Part shown: positions 35,441 to 45,686 of the stretch, one piece after another | Layout of the letters: the number at the start of each line of letters is the position of its first letter | How positions within the stretch are numbered: position 1 is the stretch's first letter | Assembly (NCBI GenBank): GCA_014871385.1 | Contig: CM026426.1 | Location: forward strand, 104,815,281 to 104,879,280 | Length of the DNA stretch: 64,000 bases | Direction: 5' to 3' | Source: Ceratodon purpureus | Lineage: Eukaryota; Streptophyta; Bryopsida; Pseudoditrichales; Ditrichaceae | Notes under the pieces: generated by a model | What the model saw: the letters and a program-made list of their open reading frames with translations, nothing else | Told to the model about the DNA's origin: nothing | Databases searched by the model: none | Translations under genes and position numbers: made by a program

Positions 35441-36122
35441 CCTAACAAAACTAGAATCCAATACCGTAACTGCTGCACATAGATTCTATAGTGTTGAGCC
35501 TCAATACATGAATATATCAGTTTTTAGGATTTAGGGGCTTGAAGGGACAAGTGGTGTAAATTATTAACGGCTACATGTGGCGGGAGAAGCAGGAGCGGGA
35601 AGATTTCTGAGTGGAGGGAATTCTTGCTTTTTAAAATGAAAGGTCCGGGCGGGACGGAATCACGGGCGTCCAAGTTCCCCCCTAAATGTTTCTCTTTGGA
35701 AACAAAAGGGGAAGATAGAGGAACATCGAGACTATACTTTGCAACTGGAGACTCCTTGTGTTCCTCATTGGGCATCATTGCCTCAGAACTAGAAACTGGT
35801 CCTAGCCTAGGTACGCTTCTCTCTTATTATTCTCTGATTTCAGCTGCTTCTTTACTTCTGCTTGTTCCATCCCTTTCTTCTGTGTTTATTCAGAGACTCA
35901 ACTGAATGAGACCTCGGTTGTGCAGATTCCGGATTCATTCAAAGTTTTCTACCAAGATCAGTGGACAATATGTGGTATACTCTTCGACACTTAGGGAATT
36001 GATGAATAGAGTGCAAATCAATAGAGGTAAAGTCTCTCCAGAGCCGTAGTCCCACAAGATTCGAAATCAGTGTTCAATGTATTGAGATTCAGAAATTCTA
36101 AAGTACTATCTGTTCAGGCTTA

Positions 36123-37573
36123 CTAGCGGCGCCTCACTGGTTTCTTCCATGCTTCTCCTTGAGTATTCTTTCTGATGCTCCTTCTTAGCGACCTGACTGG
36201 CTTCCCTCGTGTAGATCTCTTTGTCTTCTCCCGTTGTGACTTTAATGTTGACTGGTTTCCCTTGTCCCGGCACTTGCTAGACCCGCAGCTGCATCTAAAG
36301 CCGGGTATATCTCCATCATCCGACTTGAAATCCTCGCCATAGTCCTAGCACACCCGGTTCAATGAATTAGTCATAGACCTTTTTTTCCTTAAGTTTAGAA
36401 ATTGCAGTTTTAGAAATTCAAGGTTGGTCCAAAGAAAGATAGCGCATCATGTTCGATTAAGTGTCCTTACCCAAGTCAACTCTTCTCCTGGGTAGATGTC
36501 ACGACTTGCAAAGAATGCCACATGGTAGATACGCTCATCTCCAGAGTGCACTTGCGCAGGCATATCGACAACATTAGCTCCCTCGCACCTGAAACAGGTC
36601 CAGTCACAAATTCCGTAGTAAGATTCACTACTTCACCTTAGGCACTGTATTTGAATTTACATAAAACAATTAGAGCTGGGACAGTCCATGCCTGTGATTT
36701 AGGAATCTTGCAACATTTCCATAGTGGGTGGCATCGATACAAAGAGAGTTATTGTCATTGGCCATTATTTCAGACCGCCAACAAGCATCCAGTTGTAGAG
36801 TGTAGGTTTGTTGAAAACCAAGTAGCTTGTGCAGGAGGTGGTTCCGTTCGATGAGTTCACCGTTGGTCACAATCTCCCCGGCGAGCTCAAATAGGAACTT
36901 ACCTGCCTTTATTAGCTCCACTGTCCGGACCCCCCAGCCGCGAGAAGGAGTCATGAAAATCTGTGCAAATAAAATTCCATGTTAGAAAATGCGAATATTA
37001 AAAATAGATAATGATAATTAAAATGACATCTCTCTAATTCTGGACAAGCCTTACCTGTACCTTCACCGTCATGCCATGCTGTATAATGCGGTTGCCGCAC
37101 TTTAAGTGGCAAGCACACATGGAGTTACATTCTGTGATAAAGGTCCGGGATTGGTGACCATGACAAACTCCATCGTCACCACTGCTACTATCTTCAGTAG
37201 GGAGACTCGCACAGTAACAGCCTGTTCCTTTATTACAAAATTCCAAAGAAATTTTGTCATCCAAATTCTTTAAGATGTCAGCTCGAAGGAGACCAGCTGT
37301 GTTGTACACAAAATCCCCCGATTGTAGGGCGCAAGCGCAACCAGACTTTCCAGTAACAAGGCAATCCGAACCACACCCTGAACAACCTGCTCTCGGTCTG
37401 AACGACCTTCTAACACTCTTCCACAAGTCGCCATCATCAGGCTCTTCAACAAGCACCATGCTCTCTTTAGTGTACCAGAATTTAGGAGGATGAATGTGAG
37501 ATCCAATAGGACAGACCACTTGCACAGGATTCCGCTCCAAACCATAGGACAAATCTTGAACCAATATATTATC
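36123..37573 (-). CDS. SUVR-type histone H3K9 methyltransferase, pre-SET/SET/post-SET exons
   Basis: Four exons join in phase on the minus strand: 37573-37055, 36960-36692, 36588-36471 and 36344-36123 (stop TAG). The first holds the pre-SET cysteines (CSGCGSDCLVTGKSGCACAL … CHGHQSRTFITECNSMCACH, then CGNRIIQ). The SET domain follows: SRGWGVRTVE, then GEIVTNGEL, then NVARFLNHRCEGANVV made by splicing, then GEELTWDYGEDF. The post-SET CxCxxxxC (CSCGSSKC) and a basic tail close the protein. The order and spacing match plant SUVR proteins, which transfer methyl groups to H3 lysine 9 in the nucleus and support TE silencing. The second intron starts with GC, not GT (GC-AG). No SRA domain and no N-terminal WIYLD-like region are found upstream, so either a 5' exon is unrecognised or the gene is truncated. 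Catalytic motifs look intact. Confidence 0.85.
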
Positions 37574-37851
37574 CTGTTTTGACAAGGCACGTGAAATCAG
37601 CAATTCAAATGAAAGACTTCTGTGCGAGCTCAAATGTTTTTGCAAGTGATAGAATACATACAAAATTGTATTCTACAATAAATAAACCATAGACCCAAAG
37701 AGCCCACGTATGAATGCTTCACAATACAAAACAGAGTGTACAAAGTTTTTTTGCAGCCACTCTAATCTGCCTATACTAGACCCCCACACAACCCTGCAGA
37801 TTCGCACTACATCAATTAGTTAGAGGACTCCAACAAAAATTTCACCGGTTT

Positions 37852-39423
37852 CTACTTCTTTCCACTAGGGCTCCCTCCTCCTGGACTTGCAACCTCCGGG
37901 ACGCTACGTAGAGTAGGGGTCTCTTTTTTCTTCCTTTTGCTTGATTTTTTTTCCCCACTTCTCTCCATCGCATTATCCTTCTTCTGCTTCCTGGTCTTGT
38001 GTTTGCATTCGGATGCCTGCTCTACACCTTCCCCTAAGTGCTGGACCTCTCCGCCATCGGTCGATCTTCTGCGTCCCCGAGTCCTCTGAGCTGGTCCTTG
38101 ATCCGTGGCAACTTCTTTTGCCATATTCTGTCCTTCCAACTCCTCCTGGAGCCTTCTCCCCTCCTCGGACTTCCTCTTCCCTCGCTGATGTTTCACCTCA
38201 CGGTTCACCTCGTCTGTTGTGGCCCCTTCATCTCCCTCTGGCTTCTTCTTTGTTGATAGACCTTCAAGCCCTCCCCGTGTATGCGAACTCTCCTGTGGTG
38301 GGCAGTCCTTGTCCTGGTTGGCGGTATGCTCCGTGGCCATGTTGGAGTGGACCAGCGCTGTCCATGGCCTACCCCATATCTCCAAGCTCTCCTGCTCGGG
38401 CTCCACTTCCTGCCCCTCATCTAATCCCTCCTCAATACCTTGTAGCTTCACAACCTCAACAACTGCCCTTGCCTTCCCCTTAGTTTCCCCCTCTCCTTCG
38501 AATTCACTGTCTAACTCCATATCACTCTCCCTCTTTTCTCCACCTGGCTCTCTAATTTCCTGACAGCCCGCCCCTTGCACTACATCTACATCCACTGTCG
38601 GCACGAACACATGAGGTACATGTTCGCCCTCTACGTCGTGAGCTATCAACTGCTGAACCGGTGGATTCACTAGACCCCCTTCTCTAAACCTCCTCTCCAC
38701 CTCTAACTTTCTACTGTTCTCCCCCTTACCTTCTTCTTGCACTATGTCTTCCAACTCGTTAGAAAAGCCACTGTTGCCCTCGTCTTCTTCATCCTCACTC
38801 TCCTCGCTGTCGCTGCCACTGCCACTCCCATTAGCAGTAGTCCCTGAGCTCGATTTAAAATCTGGGATATTACCTGAAACAATCCCACCATCACAATTAG
38901 CCTAGTCACACCATTCCAATTAGCCCAACCTAAACCATCACATAATACATTTGAATACAAAATAGAATGGTCATGCACTGTCCCACCTTTTAAACCGTAG
39001 ATCATAATTATTTCTACTACAATTTGGATTATTAAGCTACCAGAAATTAGAGAAAAAAATCGAATGGCTTACCTCCGGATTCAGAGTCTTCCTCTTCCGA
39101 CTCGTCGTTCAACTCCGGCTCCATCGCCTTTGACTTCCCGCGCGAATCCTCCACAAGACATTCGTAAACTGCCTGTGGAGGTAGCTTCGCTTCTGTATCG
39201 CGTTTTCTTCCATCAAATCTCCCAAGCTTCCCCCCAGACTTTGTTGCTGTCACGTGAACCTTTTGTGGACTATCCACCACTGTCTTCCTATTCTCCTCCT
39301 CTCTGATCTGGAATAGGCTGCTAGTAAAGGTTTCTCCAGCAACTGAGTCCCGTAACCGCGTGGAGCAAACCGCTTGGCTCTGTTCTCCAAAACTTGCAAC
39401 TCCGTGAGAAAGGGTAGACATGG
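37852..39423 (-). CDS. Charged low-complexity nuclear-type protein, two exons
   Basis: Exon 39423-39073 (from an internal ATG; frame open further upstream to 39448) joins 38873-37852 with canonical sites and a shared Gly codon. The protein starts MSTLSHGVASFG, becomes acidic and Ser-rich at the junction (DESEEEDSESGG, then GSGSDSEESEDEEDEGN), then alternates Glu-rich and Lys/Arg-rich segments (KHKTRKQKKDNAMERSGEKK, KSSKRKKKE) and ends SPSGKK at TAG. Multiple basic clusters suggest a nuclear protein. No domain is recognised. It may be the 3' part of the RING-like gene at 40.2-42.3 kb, but the donor at 40176 (phase 1) does not fit the phase of the 39.45 kb exon directly, so a missing exon or a separate gene must be assumed. 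Confidence 0.5.
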
Positions 39424-40176
39424 GCTTCAACGACGAGTCCGCAATCACAACAAAGAAACTGATTTATAAGAGAATCTAAAAGTACATCAATATACTATAA
39501 GTACTTCTAATCTTGCGGGAAATAGTAATAGTACATTATTATTAATTGAACCTGTGTAATTGCCCACTTCAAACTGCTTCAGTATACTTTTTTGAGTACG
39601 GTATAGTACTACTATGCGACCTAAGTACTATTAGTACTAATCTACCTAAGTACTATTAGTACTGAACAATCTAGGTATGCTATACTTTTAGCACTAACAA
39701 AATACATTTACAAAAAAGTACTAAGTCGGATCTGGCTACGTTATGTAAGTGAATACACAATGTACTTCATATACACTATGGAAATCAGAATATACATATT
39801 ACATTAGTATTCAATGTACACCAACAATCTGATAAAACAAACAAGTATATGGAAGTACACATAATTTTGAAACAATTACAATAAGTACAGAAAACGTAGA
39901 AACAGAAAACGACTGCGGTCACAAAAAGTACAAACGAAAGAGGGGAATGTATTCTTCCTTGATCCTCTGCAAGACAAGTAGTGTTGATCAGTGACTCTAG
40001 ATTGAACAACAAAGTACCAAGTTCTCTAAGTAGTACATCTATGGTAATCCCACTAGTACAAAAAGAACAGAAAGTATAATAAGCTGAACCAGTCAAAGTA
40101 GATAAAGTCCTATCAGGAGTATCACGAAACAACAAGCCGCGATGAAAACAAATTTTAAGCAAAGCTATGTACTCAC

Positions 40177-42250
40177 CCGTGTTCGGACATCGTAGACGTG
40201 CTCGTTCAGCTTGCTCCGAAAGTAAACGCGCCACCTCCTCGTCACATATTGTCATCTGGGCAGCTACATCTTCAACGACAACACTCCCTGGACCTCCCCA
40301 CCCAAAGCTACGGTGCCAATCTGGATCTACAAGTTTATCGCTACAATTCGGTGCTGCACATTTATAACCACTCTCGTAGGTCACCTTAGCGCAGAAAGGG
40401 TGAAACATGTGCTTACAAGATGCAATGACAATGTCACTCTTAGGAAAGTTAAAACCGCATAGGGCACACTTAGTAATTTTTAGGAACCTCTTCTCGGGAG
40501 AATCATCCTCTCCAAACGCACTGTCAGGGTATACGAGTGGAACTGGGTTGAGACTAGCGCTGTTTCTTCCGTACTTGATGCGTTCTGTCTCCATCCTCAC
40601 CCCTTCGCACATCCGGATCTTCTGCTCCCTTAGCCTCCGACATTCTGCTGCTCCTAGGTCTTTCGCTAGCGCCTCTGTTTCCTTAATTGCTAGAGTACGC
40701 TTTTGATCCTCTAGGAGCTCTGCCAAAACCTGCTTCTTCCCTTGGTTTCCACATTGCTCCACGTCACTGCTCTGAAGTAAAGCCAGATTAGCCTCGTAGC
40801 TCTCCACCATTAAAAGCGCAAGTTGCTTATCTTGCGCAGCTAAATCCTTCGCTTTCACCGCCATCTCCTCATCTGTCTTCAATCCTTCAATTTCCATCAA
40901 GAGAATTGTGTGCATCGTCTGGAAATATTCCAGTTTCGACATCGATGCAATTCCGCGGTCTTCAACCTTCACCGAATTTACCGCCAATTCATCCTTCAGT
41001 CCCACCTTCCTATTTGTCTGTGCACTGTTTGGTGGCGGGATACCTCTCCTCTACAAGCACAATAACATTACATTGTACCACATTATCAAAACAAAACACA
41101 GCTTTCAGAAAATAAATCACATCTAGAGATAAACCTGAATGGTCTAATCTGCCTACACCTAACGTCTCTAACTCTGTATCTCTGTAACTCTGTATCTCTC
41201 TAACTCTACAACGACAATGACATTAAGCAATACCACTCTGTTAACACCAACTAGAGCATACGAAGAATATGTTACATCTAGACTTAAACTGAAAGCAATA
41301 ACAAAAGTCTATCACAAAACAATGCAATGCAATACGACTTATTAACAATGCTAGGTCTAAAAGTACTGTTCGGTCTTGCGATTCTAAATATGCAAACAAA
41401 GAGATTAGCAAAACAGTAATCAGTAACAACAACAGCTCTAATCAACAATACAAAGAACTCTAATCATACACACAAACAACTCTAATCAAACAAACTAACA
41501 GATTACAAAAACCTAGTTAGAGAACGTACCTTTGTCGGCGTTGCAGCATCAACTCCAACATTCGGCTCCAACTTCACCGCAACGCCCACTTTCAAACTCC
41601 TCCAAGAGCGCTTCGTCACCCTCGCCCCCGTGTTGATCGCGAACTAGAGCTTCGACAGATCCTGCTCATACTTCCTCCGCTGGTGATTGTTGGTCTCTTG
41701 ACCATACAAAGCCCAATTCACGGCATTCTTCTGGTACTCCAAAACAACACCGACTGCGAACTGCTTCGTCACACACCGAGGGATCTTGTCTGGTCCATGT
41801 TGGTACACTATTGGGTGCACGTATTTGATGCGGTTGACAATTTCCCGCACCTTGCAATCGCTCCAAGAGTACCCGCCACGACCCCTAACCCCTTCCGGCC
41901 TAAACCCTAACTCTTGCATCTGTTTGTCCGAGATATTCTTATCTTTGCGACACCGATGCGGGTTGATAGAGTTAGGGTTACAGTCCAAATCATATCTATC
42001 GCGGAAGTCCTTCCACGTCAACAAATCCGGAGGGGATTTCAAGCTTGCTATCAACTCTTCCAACTCACCGACTTCTAGGAAACGCTCCTCTTCCTTCACC
42101 GAAACCCCTACTACCTCGCTCCCACCTGACTTAGTCTTCCCAATGTTCACTCCCATTCCGGATCCACCATCTACTCCCGACTTAACCTTTCCATCCCGAG
42201 AACTTGCTTTCAGTCCTTCTCCCCCCCCCAGACTTGGACCTCCTAGACAT
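40177..42250 (-). pseudogene. RING-like zinc-finger gene with in-frame TAG and poly-G frameshift
   Basis: Exon 42250-41530 joins exon 41050-40177 with canonical sites in phase zero. The first exon has LTWKDFRDRYDLDCNPNSIN and a conserved-looking block RGGYSWSDCKVREIVNRIKY. The second has a coiled coil (many Glu/Lys/Ala over about 110 residues) and then a finger: CALCGFNFPKSD, CKHMFHPFC, CAAPNC, ending DPDWHRSFGWG, with Cys/His spacing like a RING/zf variant. Such fingers often act in ubiquitin transfer; that is only suggested here. Two lesions are visible. TAG at 41644-41646 stands in the middle of an otherwise open exon. A run of nine G (42222-42230) puts the only good ATG (42250) one base out of frame. 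Neither alone proves loss; a poly-G error in assembly is possible. Confidence 0.6.
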
Positions 42251-43026
42251 TGCGAGACACCCAAAACAAACTGGACCGCAACTGAAACCTACTTGAAGCA
42301 AAACCTTGAAAAAAAAAAACAAACATAAAACCTACACCACCAGAGAAACCATATCGCAAACACTCGCTCCAAACTCAAACCCCGTAGCGTATAACTCTCT
42401 AACTCTCAATCCCCATCTGAACTACCACAAGAAAAAGAATACTCCTCTCCAACACTGCAAGACCCTAAACAATAGTAAAAAGACCAAAAACTACGACAAC
42501 AAACTCAATCCTAAGCTCATCACAAGTATCTCACACACAAACCCTCTAACTCTCTATCTCTCTGTCTCACCCTAAAAACTCTAACCCTCTATCTGAACTA
42601 ACGCAAACAAACAACACACTGTCTCCTCTCCAAACTCCAAAGTTGTAAGTATGATGCAAAACCAGAACACACCAACGAGAGAGACAACAACACCGAGACC
42701 AGCAAACACCGACCAGTGAATACAAACGAGACCATAGTGACGTTGGAAGTGGGAGACGAAGACTACCGGCTATAGCAGGTAGCATCCAATCCAGGTACCT
42801 ACAACCACCGGTTTGATGCTTTCTCATTGGTCGATCTGAGCTTGGATACCGGTGGCACGCGGCGAAGATATGGACGGCTCAGATTTTCTGAAAAAGTATA
42901 TCAAGTACATCTGGTTAAAAATGTACATGGAAAGTACTTCTATAATCTGCCCAAAGTGTACCCGGTGTAGCTTGCCAACACCCTCTTTTTTTTACTTGGT
43001 TTCTGCTTTGACAAGTGGCTACTGTG

Positions 43027-43496
43027 ATGGCTAACGAAGACGTCCTTCCAAACGGCGAGGTCGTCCCGCTCCCCCATGGATCAGTGGTCATCATGAACCT
43101 TGTGGGTGAGGCATCCATAACTCCTAACATATAGCGTTCTAGGAACCCATGTCATGTGTTATTATATTTGGTGTAGTGTATAAGGTTAAGCTGTTGTAAC
43201 TGCTACCACGAAAACACATCCGACGAGATTGAGTTTATATTCTTTACTCTGCAGGGGTTGAATTTGAATCATCCATGAGGTCAACGCGATTTTATCTCAC
43301 TCGGGCCTGCCATATACTGTGGAGTGGTATAGGAGCAAGATACAGGTCCGTGACGTAGTATGATGACTGCTACTACGTTATAAGAACTCCTTTTGATGTT
43401 GTATGCAGAGGTGCTCATCTCATTTCCCTCGTACGTATTGTAGAGATAAGTCTTCCTCAGTCTAAGGAATGGTATGACGAAGAATTGAGGGTCTAA
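43027..43496 (+). CDS. Small three-exon gene, 85 residues, unknown
   Basis: The exons 43027-43105, 43255-43345 and 43409-43496 have GT-AG borders and join in phase (1, then 2) into 85 codons. The protein starts MANEDVLPNGEVVPLPHGS and ends KEWYDEELRV at TAA. No domain is recognised, and no signal peptide or membrane segment is clear. It is divergent from the RING-like gene with about 780 bp between starts and lies upstream of the copy 2 family gene on the same strand. Phase agreement at two junctions in so short a gene could still be chance. Confidence 0.35.
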
Positions 43497-45683
43497 TTAC
43501 AGGACCGTCGTCGATGACAACGTCGTAAGCAGAGAAGGAACTACATGTGAAGTTTACTGTATTGAATCGAACAGATGTGAGAATAAAGTGGCCTTATATG
43601 TTGGTAAGGACTTTCTACTTCAGTTACTAGGAATACATGTTTAAATTACGAGTATGACTAGTGTTTTACATACTTCTCTGGTAGACTTAAAAATTCTTCC
43701 AAAGAAAATTACTTCTCTGGCGACAAAGTGATATTTTATGTCAAGTAATTGGGATATTAAACATAATACAGTAATGGAGAAGTCTTAGGATTTTGACGTA
43801 TACATGAGCTGTGCACAACCATTAACACGTTCTCAGTTCTGCATGTGGTTTATGCTTCATTTGTGTCATGTGCTCGTAGTGGGAAACCTAATTATGTAGG
43901 CGGTTTCCATAACTTTTATTTGTGAAGGTGTTTCGTAGTCAATCTGTCAACGGCAAGTTGTACTTGTAAGTAGCGTTCCTTGGAAGGTCGCGTATGGTAG
44001 CGGCCATAGGTAGAAACAGTGTTACAAGGTTCTATTGGTATGACCGAGTCGTTTCTGAGTACCCTATAGCAGAGTGGAGCACATAAACTGTACAATTTTA
44101 ACTTGGAACTCTTGTTGGAAGGGGGGATGGGAAGAAATTATTCGTGTTCTCTTTTGAGGCTTGTACTATATCGTGTCATGGGGATTAGCGGAATGAACAT
44201 CCGTAATACCGAAGGTGTGCACGTCATTCAGCTCCATAGTTTTGATTTACATACCGTTCTAGTTTCCCTGGACTTTGTTATAGTTTCAAAAGGAACAGTG
44301 AAGGCAAACCTTGAGATTGTCGTAGTTGTAATACACGGATTCCCCGAAACTTGAAGAGGAAACGGTGATAGGCCTATTGGACTACACGGTATTAGGTGCA
44401 TTACTGGGTCATCCTATGTCCGTGTTTCATCATGTAACCTACCTGGTTTCCTCAACTGCCGTCGTGTCAGCTGAAACTCCTTCAGTCTGTCCTGTCGAAA
44501 GTTTGCAGCGATGATGATTACGTTTTCCTTGGATGTCCATCATGTCCGATATTATGTCTATCATGTACATGGTGGTGGTATTTGATGGGAGGACATGGAT
44601 ATGACATCCACGCATACTGGGTCCCTTGACATGGTGGATTAGCATTGAAGACTCATACAAATTTTGACATTATGGGGTGAACCATGATTTATTTTCCGGA
44701 CGTGGGGTGACGTTTATACGACAGTATGGACGTATACATACGGTGCTCAAATCGTATACCTCGAGAATCGTCTTCTTCTCCTCCACAGCGCCCCTACATA
44801 TTGGAGAGAGGAGAGTTCAGTTTCTGTAGTGAATTACAGTCTCCTTCGTCTCTGCCATGGCTTCGGATAGTTTTGCAACGGTGCAGTGGGAGCTCAGTAG
44901 AGCACTTGGTGAGTACTCATTGGTCCCATTCTCTGGCTGTTATCTGTATTTTCGCTTCCGCATGTACATCAATGTTTTGATCCGATTGCTCTCGCATATC
45001 TCGGAGGAGGAACACATGTCTCTATTTCTCCGCCATGTCTTTTTGTTCACGTTCTGTGGTTGGTATGGGTCGTGAGCGAGCCTCCCCCTCCTTCGGATGC
45101 GGAATGACAGAGTTTACACACGCGTAGCTACACGGTGGCTCTTTGCTATGCCCTTGAAGTTACAGCGGCCGCCTTCGCTGCAAGTTTGGGGAATGATTGT
45201 CGCGGCTGGGGGGTTGTGTTGCGGATTGGAACGGTACCGATTTCCTCTTGAATTTTTGCAGGATGTTGATGGAGACTTTGTTCTAGTACAACAGCAATCT
45301 ATAGGAAGTGTAGTGGTCTAAGTCCATACTCGGCGTGGGGATAGTTGTTTCGCCGGCGCGTCGGAAGAGGCAACTTCTGGCTGTGGATGCTCGACTCCAA
45401 GGTATTGATCTGTACGCCCTCGCTGTTATTCCCGCATAGCGCTTGTTTTTCCCCGCAGAAGCTTACTGATGCGGCACACATTACGTACCCGCGTTTCTTT
45501 TGAGGGCCTTCTTGTGAGTCAGAATTTGCTGCATGAGAGCTGTAAGCAAGAGAAATTGGAGGATTTTTTAGCGGGAGTTTGGATACAGTTTCCGGTATTG
45601 CTTGTCAGTCACGCCGACATGTCATTTCTAACTCATTGTCTTCTGCACTTCATCAGAAATAGGTGGGACGTTGGGGATTTCAG
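43497..45683. other. Spacer with a candidate 5' exon
   Basis: No full gene is recognised. A good-context start (gccATGGct) at 44857 begins a 17-codon frame (MASDSFATVQWELSRAL) ending at a GTGAGT donor at 44909. It may be the first exon of the next gene, but I could not join it in phase to the exon at 45684. Confidence 0.3.
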
Positions 45684-45686
45684 AGG

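Noticed and set aside
41644..41655. C-terminal SKL peroxisome signal on the RING-like gene's first exon
   Set aside because: The TAG after SKL stands within an exon whose frame continues openly to a good splice donor in phase, so it is more likely a nonsense mutation than a real protein end.
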